A stretch of 64,000 nucleotides of DNA. Origin: Chthoniobacteraceae bacterium (GTDB taxonomy: Bacteria > Verrucomicrobiota > Verrucomicrobiia > Chthoniobacterales > Chthoniobacteraceae). Made by a program: the position numbers and the translations under genes. The stretch is taken from contig JAQGOL010000008.1 in assembly GCA_028293625.1 (NCBI GenBank), positions 78,056 through 142,055 of the forward strand, written 5' to 3'. The notes under the pieces are model-generated. The model saw nothing but the letters and a program-made list of their open reading frames with translations, did no database searches and had not been told where the DNA came from. This document shows, piece after piece, positions 17,241 through 26,316 of this stretch; position 1 is the first letter of the stretch; every line of letters begins with the position of its first letter.

Positions 17241-18347
17241 CTACTCAGTTAAAATAAACCGGAAGATCGCCCCGCACCCTTCCTGGCTTTCCACGGTGAT
17301 CTCGCCGCCGTGGGCCTCAATGATCTGTTTTACAATGGCAAGTCCAAGGCCGAGTCCCGCCCTTTTGGGATCCGGATCGGTTTCAAGTTTGTCAAAAACC
17401 CGGTTGAGCCGGTCGGCATGGATCCCTATGCCATCGTCGCGCACCCAGCATTCGATCCGGCTCCCCTCTCCTTTTGCGCCAACCTCCACCACGCCTTCGG
17501 GAGAAAAGCGGATCGCGTTTCCAATCAGATTTTGGAACACTCGCGCGATCTGTTCGGCATCGGCGTAGAGCGACAGCAGACGCGGCACCGCGTTGCGCAG
17601 GATCGTACCCGAATCGGCGGCGACAGCGGCCAATTCAGTCATTGATCTTTGCACCAACGACCAGAGATCAACCGGACCGCGCTTCACCCGGATCTCCTGG
17701 CCTGTGCCAAGGTTGCGTTGGGATTGAAGCACATTATAAAGGAGCGCGTCGATGCGCTGCACACTTCGTTGCAAGGTCCTGAACATCTCGTCGGTTGCCG
17801 AATCGCGTCCCATGCAGTCCTCAGCCAGCAAGGCGGCCGTCAATGAAATTGAATTTAACGGACTACGCACATCGTGAACAAGGAAAGCGACCTCTTCCTC
17901 GCGTCTTGTTTGAAGCGAAACGGCTTGCTGCAGGGCAAAGGTCTCCACCGCATTGGCGATCGCTCCGTCAATGATCCTGTTCAACGTGCAGTGATCCCGG
18001 GCCGAAAGCAGAAGGTCAGCCTCTTCCGCCAGGTAGAGAATCACATCGCGCAACAGATTATACTCGGCAACCACCTCGGTGATGTCGAACCCGGCTGAAA
18101 ACCGCTGCAATGCGTGAACCGGCGGAGTGCTTATTGGCGCTTTATTAAGCGGGGCAGCCTCAGCGGGATGAGCCAATGTCGCGACGATTTCGTCGATGAA
18201 ATCAGGCATGTGATCATTCAACGCAGGCACGTCGAGTCCCGCCGTGCAGGGCAAGCGCCGTTCCAGCTGGCGCCATCGGTCGAGCAACACAAGTTTCTTC
18301 GCACGAAGCAGTGAGGCGAGTCGAAGAAGAGGGTCTGATTGAAACAC
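17241..18347 (-). CDS. Soluble sensor histidine kinase with RsbRD-type N-terminal domain
   Basis: 368 residues, no membrane segment. The N-terminal ~140 residues are helical and resemble the RsbRD N-terminal sensory domain (LLDRWRQLER ... EVVAEYNLLRDVIL). The H box is FLVHDVRSPLNS (H158, with HD instead of the usual HE), and the ATPase domain has an N box (NLIGNAIRFSP), a G1 box DDGIG and GLGLGLAIVKQI. It lacks a receiver, so it must phosphorylate a separate regulator; the neighbouring REC-PP2C protein, whose operon converges on it with 4 bp between the stops, is the obvious candidate. Confidence 0.87.
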   Translation of the reverse strand: MFQSDPLLRLASLLRAKKLVLLDRWRQLERRLPCTAGLDVPALNDHMPDFIDEIVATLAHPAEAAPLNKAPISTPPVHALQRFSAGFDITEVVAEYNLLRDVILYLAEEADLLLSARDHCTLNRIIDGAIANAVETFALQQAVSLQTRREEEVAFLVHDVRSPLNSISLTAALLAEDCMGRDSATDEMFRTLQRSVQRIDALLYNVLQSQRNLGTGQEIRVKRGPVDLWSLVQRSMTELAAVAADSGTILRNAVPRLLSLYADAEQIARVFQNLIGNAIRFSPEGVVEVGAKGEGSRIECWVRDDGIGIHADRLNRVFDKLETDPDPKRAGLGLGLAIVKQIIEAHGGEITVESQEGCGAIFRFILTE

Positions 18348-18547
18348 AGGGATGGGTAAAAAAAGCGATGGTAAATAAGCTGCCGGCTTATAACGAGAGC
18401 GACATCAAATGTAACGTAAATTCAAGTTGGAAAGCGGTCGGTTTTAAGCACGGTTCAAGCGGCCGGTGCGACCAGCCTAGGTGGCGTCCACGTTATAAGC
18501 AATACACCCACCGGGCGCAAATTTTTCACCCCTCCGACCTCCTTTTA

Positions 18548-19177
18548 ATGAAAACTATCCAATACCGTCAAATCACCGCCATCATGTCGCTTGCCGCCCT
18601 TGTCTGGTGCGCGCCAATCGCCGTGGGAGAAACTGTCACCAGCACCACCACTTCACTTGGCACTGTCAGTGAAGTGAGCCCCGAGATGCTTGTCATCCGC
18701 AGCTCCACGGAAGCGGCTCCAGTTCGCTACCGTTACAGCAAAACAACCACCTACGTCGACGAAGCCGGCGCTCCGGTCTCCTTGGAGATGGTCCGTGCGG
18801 GACTTCCCGTGACTGTTTATTATGCGCAATCGGGCGATGAGATGATCGCCAGTAAGGTTGTGGTAAGGAAACAAGTGGCGGTAAGCGCACCTGTTGCCGC
18901 ACCAGCAGTCACACAGGAGCAAACTACTGTTACAACACAGCCGCCCGTCGAACGGCAGACCACGACCAGCACTGAAGTGGTCGAAAAATCCGATCGCAAG
19001 CGTGCCGTCATCGAACGAGCCGCGGTACGGCCTGCGCCGCCTGTCAGGAAGGTGGAAGTCATCGAAGCGGCTCCAAGAAAAGTGGAAGTGATTGAAGCGG
19101 CCCCTCGCAAGGTCGAAGTCATTGAACCCGTTGTCGTGGAGAAGAAGACCAAGACCACGATTACTGAGACGAAGTAA
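18548..19177 (+). CDS. Secreted protein with KVEVIEAAPR tandem repeats
   Basis: 209 residues from the ATG at 18548, which begins a signal peptide (about 1-27, ending AVG). Residues 35-105 form a small beta domain (TVSEVSPEMLVIRS ... VDEAGAPVSLEMVRAGLPVTVYY). A Thr/Val/Pro-rich spacer follows, then three copies of a ten-residue unit beginning KVEVIE at 168, 178 and 188, and a charged KKTKTTITET tail. Similar verrucomicrobial periplasmic proteins are hypothetical. The frame is open upstream to 18311 but without a signal or motif. It is followed by a strong hairpin. Confidence 0.68.
   Translation: MKTIQYRQITAIMSLAALVWCAPIAVGETVTSTTTSLGTVSEVSPEMLVIRSSTEAAPVRYRYSKTTTYVDEAGAPVSLEMVRAGLPVTVYYAQSGDEMIASKVVVRKQVAVSAPVAAPAVTQEQTTVTTQPPVERQTTTSTEVVEKSDRKRAVIERAAVRPAPPVRKVEVIEAAPRKVEVIEAAPRKVEVIEPVVVEKKTKTTITETK
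19049..19129 (+). repeat. 30-bp in-frame tandem repeat (about 2.7 copies)
   Basis: Encodes KVEVIEAAPR twice and a third partial copy. The copies differ at several third codon positions, so the repeat is not a very recent expansion. Confidence 0.75.
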
Positions 19178-19195
19178 CCGACGTTTTTTGCCAGC

Positions 19196-19226
19196 AAAGC
19201 CCGCAGTCGAAAAGACAGCGGGCTTT
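19196..19226. terminator. Hairpin terminator between convergent genes
   Basis: AAAGCCCGC (19196-19204) pairs perfectly with GCGGGCTTT (19218-19226) around a 13-nt loop. It lies between the stops of two convergent genes and can serve both strands; the T/A tract is short (three bases), so termination strength is uncertain. Confidence 0.65.
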
Positions 19227-19254
19227 CGCCTGTACAAGCAAGGCGCGGTCCGGT

Positions 19255-20751
19255 TCACCCTTCCACCGGCGGCGGCCGATGGAGTTTACTATCGGCGACC
19301 GGGAGGGTGATGCTTACTTCCAATCCATGCGGCGATCGGTTGCGCGCAAGCACCGAGCCGCACATTGATTCGACGCAGCTCTTTACAATCGCAAGCCCGA
19401 GACCGCTTCCGCCTGTCTCACGGGTCCTTGAACTGTCAATCCGGTAGAATGCATCGAAGATTCGGGGCAACTCCGATTCCGGCACGCCCTGGCCGCTGTC
19501 GGCTACCACAATCTGAATCCCTTCACGGCCTCGGGCGGCCGAGAGTGTAATGGGAGTGGCGGAGCCGGCGTGCCGAATTGCGTTGCGAACCAGGTTGCCA
19601 ACCGCGCGGATGAGAAGGTCGGGATCAGCGGCGACTATCAGATCCTCCTGAATATCGAGCACGACGGCCGCCTCCTCGACGGCTTCACGCCTGACCGCTT
19701 CTTCCGCGACTTCACGAATGCGGACCGGCTGTAGATTGACCGCCATCGCGCCAAAGGAGGCCTTGGAAAAAGAGAGCAGTTCACCGACCAAAGCGGCGAT
19801 CTGTTCGGCCTTATCCGAAGCGGATCGGATATAAACGGTTTGATCTTCATGCGCCCGCTGCTCGAGGATTCCCAACGTGATCTGGAGACGGGCAAGCGGA
19901 GAGCAAAGCTCGTGGGCGATATCGCCAAGAAACCGTTTTTGGCCGGTCACAAAACCGTCGAGCCTGCCAGCCATTTGATTGATTGCCTCGCCAAGCAGAC
20001 CGAGTTCATCCCGGCGCCGCGAGTCAACCCGCACATCAAAACGGCCATCGGCGATCTGGCGGGTGGCGCGGGTGATCTGCGCGATGGCGCGGGTAATGCC
20101 GCGTGCCAGGGGAAGCCAAAACAGCATTGAAAAAATGATGGTCCCAAAGATCAGGATGATCCAAGGCGTTGTATCGAACACGAGGCCCCCGCCGCTGAGG
20201 GTGTTCGCTTTGGCAACGAAAACCACGCGCATCGGGGCACCGGCCTGCGGGTTATCGAGCCAGGCGGTCGCAAGCAGCCAGTAACGGGTCGGCTCGGTCG
20301 TGCGCAAAAGGGCGCGCAGCGAAGGACGCCACCGTCGGAACCCTTCCATCTGGCCACGGGAAGGAACAACGGGCGCCGTTGCATCGGGCTGTTTGAAGGG
20401 TTGCGGGCCGGAGAAATCGGGCCTTGCCGACATCCGCGCAAGAACATCGGCAGGCAGTTCGCCGACATCGCCAATCAGCTCGCGGTTTTCATCGTCAAAG
20501 AAGGCAAATCGCACATGGTAAGCCTCGTTATAACGGTGGATGACCTGATCCCATTCATCCACCGGCGTCGTATTAAGCTCGCCTACGATCAGGTTGCGAA
20601 CAGCCTCGATGCGTTCCCGCGCCCCGCTCGCCAGCAACCAATCGAGATTAAAAAGAAACTGGGCGTTAAAGAGCAATGCGACCACGGCGGCCACCGCAAC
20701 AAGGTTTAAAAAAAGCCAGAAAAGGATTTTGGCGTAGAGAGGAAGTCGCAT
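19255..20751 (-). CDS. Membrane sensor histidine kinase, CpxA-like
   Basis: 498 residues. TM1 (about 8-30), a periplasmic sensor region (31-195), TM2 (about 196-215), HAMP (216-268), H box GDIAHELCSPLARLQ (H280), N box NLVRNAIRHAG, G boxes DSGQGVPE and GGSGLGLAIVK. The residue after AHEL is Cys where Arg is usual. Located 54 bp downstream of an OmpR-family regulator on the same strand, it forms a two-component pair of the CpxRA type, probably sensing envelope stress. The gene divergent from this pair encodes a small periplasmic protein that may be its target. Confidence 0.9.
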   Translation of the reverse strand: MRLPLYAKILFWLFLNLVAVAAVVALLFNAQFLFNLDWLLASGARERIEAVRNLIVGELNTTPVDEWDQVIHRYNEAYHVRFAFFDDENRELIGDVGELPADVLARMSARPDFSGPQPFKQPDATAPVVPSRGQMEGFRRWRPSLRALLRTTEPTRYWLLATAWLDNPQAGAPMRVVFVAKANTLSGGGLVFDTTPWIILIFGTIIFSMLFWLPLARGITRAIAQITRATRQIADGRFDVRVDSRRRDELGLLGEAINQMAGRLDGFVTGQKRFLGDIAHELCSPLARLQITLGILEQRAHEDQTVYIRSASDKAEQIAALVGELLSFSKASFGAMAVNLQPVRIREVAEEAVRREAVEEAAVVLDIQEDLIVAADPDLLIRAVGNLVRNAIRHAGSATPITLSAARGREGIQIVVADSGQGVPESELPRIFDAFYRIDSSRTRETGGSGLGLAIVKSCVESMCGSVLARNRSPHGLEVSITLPVADSKLHRPPPVEG

Positions 20752-20805
20752 CAGGAATGGAGGTCGCTTTAAGGCGTTAAAACCGGGACGATTACGAGGA
20801 TGGCG

Positions 20806-21558
20806 TCAGATTGCGTCGGGGTTGATGAGCATGTAGCCGACTGCCCGGAACGTTTGGATAAAACGGGGCGCTTTGGGATCGTCCCCCAGCTTTTTACGCA
20901 GCGACCAGATGTGGACGTCAATGGAGCGGTCGAGTCCGTCGTAATCGCGGTCGGCGATCGATTCAATAAGCTGCTCTCTCGTCTTCACGCGGCCCCGGGC
21001 CCGGGCAAGCGACGTCAACAGTTCAAATTCAAGTGTGGTTAACTTGAGCGGCTGGCCGTCAAGAATCGCCACCCGCGGCCCGGGATTGATCCGCAACGGC
21101 CCAACCACGATTTCCGCTTCGGGAGCGCGCTCAACAGTCGACCCCGGACGCGAGTTGCGGCGTGTGACAGCCCGCAAACGGGCCAGCAGTTCGCGCGAGG
21201 AAAACGTTTTGGGAAGATAGTCGTCCGCGCCCATTTCAAGCCCGACAATGCGATCGGTTTCTTCGCCCCGGGAAGTGAGCATAAGGACCGGGACATCGGA
21301 CCGGCTCCGAATTCGGCGCAGGACTTCGAATCCATCGAGGCCGGGAAGATTCACATCGAGGATGACGGCGTGGAATTTTTCAGCAGCGGCGCGTTCGACT
21401 CCGGCGGGTCCATTATGCTCAGCAACAACTTCATAACCAAGCGGCTGCAGATAATCGCTGATGAGTGCGCACAATTCGCGCTCATCGTCGATGATCAATA
21501 TCCGGGTGGCGGTGGAGGAAGGCGCCGCGTGGGGCTTGGGAGCGGAGGGAAACGACAT
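20806..21558 (-). CDS. OmpR/CpxR-family response regulator
   Basis: 250 residues: receiver with D24/D25, phospho-acceptor D68 (VILDVNLPGLDG) and K117, then a winged-helix DNA-binding domain (about 150-245) containing LTTLEFELLTSLARARGRVKT and RSIDVHIWSLRKKLGDD. The receiver reads PKTF at the conserved PKPF position (Thr118 for Pro). It is first in an operon with the CpxA-like kinase. A pair of CTTAA boxes 11 bp apart lies about 100 bp upstream of its start. Confidence 0.92.
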   Translation of the reverse strand: MSFPSAPKPHAAPSSTATRILIIDDERELCALISDYLQPLGYEVVAEHNGPAGVERAAAEKFHAVILDVNLPGLDGFEVLRRIRSRSDVPVLMLTSRGEETDRIVGLEMGADDYLPKTFSSRELLARLRAVTRRNSRPGSTVERAPEAEIVVGPLRINPGPRVAILDGQPLKLTTLEFELLTSLARARGRVKTREQLIESIADRDYDGLDRSIDVHIWSLRKKLGDDPKAPRFIQTFRAVGYMLINPDAI

Positions 21559-21654
21559 GGCGGAAAATTAAACGGTGAAAATACCGGACAAGGCATCCAG
21601 GATGCGTGACCTGAAGGCGAAGATTAGCGCGTGATCTTTTAAAAACGCTGCAAA

Positions 21655-21670
21655 CTTAATGCTCTCTTAA
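21655..21670. promoter_or_regulatory. Candidate OmpR-family binding site (CTTAA direct repeat)
   Basis: CTTAA at 21655-21659 and again at 21666-21670, start to start 11 bp. Tandem 5-bp half-sites one helical turn apart are the usual arrangement for OmpR/CpxR family regulators. It sits between the regulator gene and the divergent periplasmic protein gene, so it could control both. Confidence 0.35.
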
Positions 21671-21823
21671 CAATTTTCCCGCCCCGTTCTAACGCAATCC
21701 AAACAGAGCCCGTGTTGAGTCTTTTAAGGAAACCCGACTGGGATTCCCCCGCGACGATCGTTTCCGGCAAATCAGCTGGGCCGGCCGTTGTTGAACTCCT
21801 CCAGCAGCACAAAGACTCATCAT

Positions 21824-22375
21824 ATGAAAACCATCAAATTCACAGCCCTGAGCGCCGCCATCGCCGCGACACTCACCCTGACGACCGCTTCGGTTCTGGC
21901 CCAAGCTGATAACGCCAATGGCGGCAATCGCCGCGGCGGCACCCCGGAAGAATTTCGCCAGCGCATGAACGATCGTCTCAAAACATCGCTGAAAGCGACC
22001 GACGAAGAATGGACCATTATCCAGCCGCTTCTTGAAAAAGTGACAACCAAACAGCGGGAAGCAGCCGGCAGCCGTTTTGGCGGAATGCGCGGCGGCCCCG
22101 GTGGTGGTGGTCCTGGCGGACGCGGCGGAAACGGTGGCGGCGCACCTGCCGCGGATCAAGGCCCCCGCAGCGCCGGATCGGTGGCGAGCGAAGCGCTTCG
22201 CACCGCGCTCGAGAGCGATGCCACCACCCCGGCCGACATCAAAACCAAGCTTGCCGCTGTTCGCGACGCCCGCAAAAAAGCCGCCGCTGAACTTGCCGCA
22301 GCCCGTGAAGAGCTCAGCAAAGTGCTTTCCGTGCGCCAGGAAGCCGCGCTCGTCTCCAACGGCATTCTCGAATAA
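21824..22375 (+). CDS. Small periplasmic protein, Gly-rich middle, possibly CpxP/Spy-like
   Basis: 183 residues from the ATG at 21824, with a clear signal peptide (about 1-27, ending VLA). An N-terminal helix PEEFRQRMNDRLKTSLK and DEEWTIIQPLLEKVT are followed by a Gly-rich stretch (about 85-107) and a long helical C-terminal half (IKTKLAAVRDARKKAAAELAAAREELSKVL). The helical layout and position divergent from a CpxAR-like pair recall Spy/CpxP chaperones, but the LTxxQ motifs are not obvious, so this is tentative. The GTG start of gspE follows after 7 bp. Confidence 0.65.
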   Translation: MKTIKFTALSAAIAATLTLTTASVLAQADNANGGNRRGGTPEEFRQRMNDRLKTSLKATDEEWTIIQPLLEKVTTKQREAAGSRFGGMRGGPGGGGPGGRGGNGGGAPAADQGPRSAGSVASEALRTALESDATTPADIKTKLAAVRDARKKAAAELAAAREELSKVLSVRQEAALVSNGILE

Positions 22376-22382
22376 GCCCACC

Positions 22383-24101
22383 GTGAGCGTCCTCCCCCCG
22401 CCGCAATCACCTTCCGCCCCGCGCACCGAACTCCTGAGCTCCATGGTGGAGCGCCAGCAGCTCTCCGCGATGGACGCCGAGGCTCTTGAACAGCTTCGTG
22501 ATGCGGGCGAACTGCAGGCCAACACCGAGGAGCAAGTCCTCCAATGGCTGGCCGGGGAATACGGACTCACTTATACCGCGCTCGAAAACATCGAGCCGGA
22601 CCGCTCGCTGCTCGCGCGTTTTTCCGCACGAATCCTTCTTAAAGAAGAACTTCTGCCACTTCGCCAGATTGGCGATGTGGTGGAAGTGGCAGCCAGCCGG
22701 CTTTTTGCCACGCCGGGACTGGAAAGTCTGAGGGCGTTGACCGACCTCAAGTTGCGGCCGGTCCTTGCTCCGAGCGAGGCGCTTCAGCGTGAGATCAAAA
22801 AACATCTCGGCGTAGGCGCCGATACGCTCAACCTCCTCGAACAGGACGAGAGCTTTCAGGTTGTCGCCGAAGATCGCGAAGATTCAGGCGACCTTGATAA
22901 AGCCGCCGCTGATGCCTCCATCATCCGGTTCGTCAACCAGGTGCTTGGCGATGCGATTTCATTGCGCGCCTCGGATGTGCATATCGAACCGTTTGAACAC
23001 GAGCTGCGCATCCGCTACCGGATCGACGGTTTGCTTCAGGAAATCCCCGTCCCCGGACAGATCAAACGGTTCCAGCCGGCCATCGTCTCGCGCGTCAAGA
23101 TCCTGAGCAATCTCGATATCGCGGAAAAACGGGTGCCGCAGGATGGCCGCATCAAGATCCGGGTCAAAGGAAGCGAGGTCGATATCCGCGTTTCCGTCAT
23201 CCCGATGCTGCATGGTGAAGCGGTCGTCATGCGGTTGCTGCGCCAGGATGCCGGCGTCATTGGACTTTCCGGAATGGGCATGGCGGAGCGTGAACGCAAT
23301 CTTTTCGAGCACGTATTGGAAATGCCGCACGGAATCGCGCTCGTGACAGGGCCGACCGGAAGCGGCAAGACGACCACGCTCTACAGCGCGCTCCATCAGA
23401 TTAACGATTCGATCCGCAAAATTATCACGATCGAAGACCCGGTCGAATATCAGCTCAAGGGGATCAATCAGATCCAGGTCTCTGAAAAAGCGGGCCTTAC
23501 TTTTGCCCGCGGACTGCGTGCCATTTTGCGGCACGATCCCGATGTCGTTCTCATCGGAGAAATTCGGGATAAAGAAACGGCACAGATCGCGGTCCAGGCA
23601 TCGCTGACCGGGCACATGGTTTTCTCCACGCTCCACACCAACGACGCCGCCGGAGCGCTTCCGCGGTTGGTTGATATGGGCGTGGAACCGTATCTGGTTG
23701 CCTCTTCTCTGGAAGCGGTCATCGCCCAGCGCCTGGTCCGCGTGCTCTGCAAGGATTGCAAGGAAGAGGATACTTCGGCGCGCACCCAGGCTTTGAAAGA
23801 GCGCATCCCGGTCTTGCGTGATGTCCAAATTTTCCGCGGCGTTGGCTGCAAGGCATGCCGCATGACCGGCTACACGGGACGGCGCGCCATTTTTGAGCTG
23901 ATGACGATGAGCACCGCGATCCGGCAGGTGCTTCTTCGGGGCGGTTCTAGCATGGAGATTAAAGAACAGGCCAAGCGCGAGGGAATGCGCCCGCTGATCG
24001 AGGACGGATGGCGCCTGGTCTGCGACGGAGTCACGACGCCGGCCGAGGTTTACAGGGTTTCCAAAGACGAGAGCGAGGAAGGGCTCGTCGCCGCCGTTTA
24101 A
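22383..24101 (+). CDS. gspE: Type II secretion ATPase GspE
   Basis: 572 residues from GTG 22383 (an ATG at 22443 is the alternative; neither has a good Shine-Dalgarno). N1E-like domain, then RASDVHIEPFEHELRIRYRIDG, Walker A GPTGSGKTTT (323-332), Asp box TIEDPVEYQL, Walker B VVLIGEIRD, His box STLHTNDA. The four-cysteine zinc loop typical of GspE/PilB follows (LCKDCKEE ... GCKACRMTGYTGR). It hexamerises at the cytoplasmic face and powers pseudopilus assembly. It is first of the gsp run: gspF follows after 6 bp. Confidence 0.95.
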   Translation: MSVLPPPQSPSAPRTELLSSMVERQQLSAMDAEALEQLRDAGELQANTEEQVLQWLAGEYGLTYTALENIEPDRSLLARFSARILLKEELLPLRQIGDVVEVAASRLFATPGLESLRALTDLKLRPVLAPSEALQREIKKHLGVGADTLNLLEQDESFQVVAEDREDSGDLDKAAADASIIRFVNQVLGDAISLRASDVHIEPFEHELRIRYRIDGLLQEIPVPGQIKRFQPAIVSRVKILSNLDIAEKRVPQDGRIKIRVKGSEVDIRVSVIPMLHGEAVVMRLLRQDAGVIGLSGMGMAERERNLFEHVLEMPHGIALVTGPTGSGKTTTLYSALHQINDSIRKIITIEDPVEYQLKGINQIQVSEKAGLTFARGLRAILRHDPDVVLIGEIRDKETAQIAVQASLTGHMVFSTLHTNDAAGALPRLVDMGVEPYLVASSLEAVIAQRLVRVLCKDCKEEDTSARTQALKERIPVLRDVQIFRGVGCKACRMTGYTGRRAIFELMTMSTAIRQVLLRGGSSMEIKEQAKREGMRPLIEDGWRLVCDGVTTPAEVYRVSKDESEEGLVAAV

Positions 24102-24107
24102 CCTGCC

Positions 24108-25379
24108 ATGGCGACTTTCGAATATCGGGCAATGCAGACAAATGGCGGGGTCTCGGAAGGACGCCTCGAAGCGAGCGGCCGCCAGGATGCCGTCCGGCTT
24201 TTGGAACAGCGCGGACTCACCCCGGTCAAGTTGGTTGAGAGCGGCAATGGCACCGTGGCCGCTTCGCGCAATGGCGCCGCCAAGGCCGCGAGTTCCAACC
24301 CTGCTGCCGCTGCCGGCAAAAAATGGGGCTGGCAATCGACCAAAATCTCTTTTGCCGCGCTGGAGGATTTCACCCGTTCCCTTGCGAGCCTTCTCGCCGC
24401 CAGCGTCCCATTGAGCCGGGCGCTGACCATTCTTTATAAGGAGACCGCCAATCCGGTCGCGGGCGCCAAGTGGAAGGAACTCCACGACATGGTCATCGAC
24501 GGCATTTCGCTGGCTGAAGCCATGAACCGTTCGCCGGATGTTTTCCCCCGGGTTTACGTGGCGATGGTCGAGGCGGGCGAAGCGGGTGGTTTTCTCGATG
24601 TAGTCCTCGGTCAGGTAGCCGATTTTCAAGCCCGGGAGAAGGAACTGCGCGCCAAGGTCACTTCGGCCATGATGTATCCGGCCGTGCTCCTTTTTTTGGC
24701 CATCTCGGTTCTGATTTTCCTGATGGTTTTCTTTATCCCCCGGTTCAAAACCTTGTTTGAAGGATTTGATGCCGCCCTCCCCCTGGTTACCCAGGTCATC
24801 GTCGGGATCAGCGATTCGATGCGGCATTACGGCCTCTTCATGGCTGCCGGAGTCGGCGCATTGATCTATTTGGGCCGCCGCTGGTTTACTTTGGACAGCA
24901 GCCGGCGCACCTGGGAAAAATGGCTGCTTCGTTCACCGGTGGTCGGGCCGCTGGCCGCCAAGATTGCCATGGCACGATTCTGCCGCATGCTGGGGACACT
25001 GCTTGGGGCTGGTGTTTCACTTATCAACGCGCTGGCCGTCTCACGCCGCTCCCTTGGTTATCAGACTCTCATTGATCTGGTAAGCGACTCCACCGAACGG
25101 GTTAAAAAAGGCGAGGCGCTCGGCGCCAGTCTTGCCGATTGCCGCGCGCTTTTTGCCGGATCGACTCTGGAGATGATTGCGGTGGCGGAGGAAAGCGGCC
25201 GGCTCGATGTGGAGCTGGTGCGTCTGGCAGGAGTGACCGAAGTGACCCTGGATCGCCAGCTTAAGACGGCCGTGGCGCTGGCTGAACCGCTCATGCTTTT
25301 CCTCATTGCCGGCCTGATCGGCACCATTTTTATCGGCATGGTTCTGCCGATCTTTACCATTCAGGACTCCATCAAATAA
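24108..25379 (+). CDS. gspF: Type II secretion inner-membrane platform protein GspF
   Basis: 423 residues, normal GspF/PilC length. The short N-terminal domain (EYRAMQTNGGVSEGRLEA) is typical. Two homologous cytoplasmic GspF domains (about 80-200 and 285-405) share LASLLAASVPLSRAL and LGTLLGAGVSLINAL. Three membrane segments lie near 193-213, 245-262 and 395-418. It links GspE to the growing pseudopilus. Spaced 6 bp from genes on both sides. Confidence 0.95.
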   Translation: MATFEYRAMQTNGGVSEGRLEASGRQDAVRLLEQRGLTPVKLVESGNGTVAASRNGAAKAASSNPAAAAGKKWGWQSTKISFAALEDFTRSLASLLAASVPLSRALTILYKETANPVAGAKWKELHDMVIDGISLAEAMNRSPDVFPRVYVAMVEAGEAGGFLDVVLGQVADFQAREKELRAKVTSAMMYPAVLLFLAISVLIFLMVFFIPRFKTLFEGFDAALPLVTQVIVGISDSMRHYGLFMAAGVGALIYLGRRWFTLDSSRRTWEKWLLRSPVVGPLAAKIAMARFCRMLGTLLGAGVSLINALAVSRRSLGYQTLIDLVSDSTERVKKGEALGASLADCRALFAGSTLEMIAVAEESGRLDVELVRLAGVTEVTLDRQLKTAVALAEPLMLFLIAGLIGTIFIGMVLPIFTIQDSIK

Positions 25380-25385
25380 TCGCTT

Positions 25386-25829
25386 ATGAAATCCAACCTC
25401 CATCGCTTCAACCGCCGCCGTCGCCAGCAAGCCTTTACCCTGGTGGAAATGCTGCTTGTGCTTGTCATCCTCGCGGTGCTGGCAGCCATCGTGATTCCTA
25501 AAATGTCCGGCCGCAGCCAGCAGGCCAAAATCACCGCCGCCAAGGCCGACATCTCGGGGATCGAAATGGCGCTCGATTCTTTTGAGGTCGATACCGGTGG
25601 ATACCCGGCCGGCAGTAATGGACTTAATTCGTTGATCGACGAGCCAACCGGCGCCCAGAACTGGAGAGGGCCGTATCTGAAAAAAATGCCCGTCGATCCA
25701 TGGGGCAATTCCTATATCTATTCGTATCCCGGCAAGAACAATCCCAAGGGGATCGACCTCTCTTCCATGGGACCTGATCTTCACACCGGCGGGGATGACG
25801 ACATCACCAACTGGGATGCTAAAAAGTAG
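25386..25829 (+). CDS. gspG: Major pseudopilin GspG
   Basis: 147 residues. Basic leader, then prepilin site QQA/FTLVEM with Phe at +1 and Glu21 at +5, but Ala16 rather than Gly at -1. The hydrophobic helix LLVLVILAVLAAIVIPKM follows, then GspG signatures YPAGSNGLNSLIDEP, WRGPYLKKMPVDPWGN and the Asp-rich calcium-site loop GPDLHTGGDDDITNW. It forms the body of the pseudopilus. Its end overlaps gspH. Confidence 0.94.
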   Translation: MKSNLHRFNRRRRQQAFTLVEMLLVLVILAVLAAIVIPKMSGRSQQAKITAAKADISGIEMALDSFEVDTGGYPAGSNGLNSLIDEPTGAQNWRGPYLKKMPVDPWGNSYIYSYPGKNNPKGIDLSSMGPDLHTGGDDDITNWDAKK

Positions 25830-26316
25830 CGGAGCCAAGAGGGCGCGCGCCTTCACCCTGGTTGAAATGATCGTTGTCATGGCGTTGCTCGCCACTGTGA
25901 TGGGGATCGCCGCGCCGTCTTTCTCCCGAACCTTGCGCCAGCGCAACCTCGACCACGAGGCCGTCCGCTTTGTCGGACTGACCGAATACGCGCGCAACGA
26001 AGCGATCTCCCAGGGCATCCCGATGTTTGTCTGGATCGATCCGGAGACCAGCCACTTTGGAGTCAGCCCGAAAAGCGGATTCGCAGCCATGGAAGGGCGC
26101 GCCAAAGAGTATCCCATTAATCCGGATCTGCATTTTGAGTTGGACCAGACGCAGATCGTCCAGGGACTGATTCATGTCGTTGAATTCGCCCCGGACGGCG
26201 CGCCTGGCACCGTGCTGACGGAAACCGTCAAAATCATCGATCGCTTTAATTCGACGGTGACCGTCTCGTTGACCGCTGACCGCTGGAGTTACGAGATTTT
26301 AAAAGAAGTCAAATGA
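25795..26316 (+). CDS. gspH: Minor pseudopilin GspH
   Basis: 173 residues from ATG 25795; an in-frame ATG at 25816 gives a 12-residue leader and is equally credible. Prepilin site RARA/FTLVEM (Ala at -1, Glu at +5), hydrophobic helix, then RQRNLDHEAVRFVGLTEYARNEAISQG, characteristic of GspH/FimT. It overlaps gspG in another frame by 35 bp (14 bp with the later start), so translation is coupled. Confidence 0.9.
   Translation: MTTSPTGMLKSSGAKRARAFTLVEMIVVMALLATVMGIAAPSFSRTLRQRNLDHEAVRFVGLTEYARNEAISQGIPMFVWIDPETSHFGVSPKSGFAAMEGRAKEYPINPDLHFELDQTQIVQGLIHVVEFAPDGAPGTVLTETVKIIDRFNSTVTVSLTADRWSYEILKEVK

Noticed and set aside
22959..24827. 622-codon open frame antisense to gspE and gspF
   Set aside because: Low-motif, charge-biased translation typical of a shadow of GC-rich coding DNA; the plus strand has complete GspE and GspF motifs.
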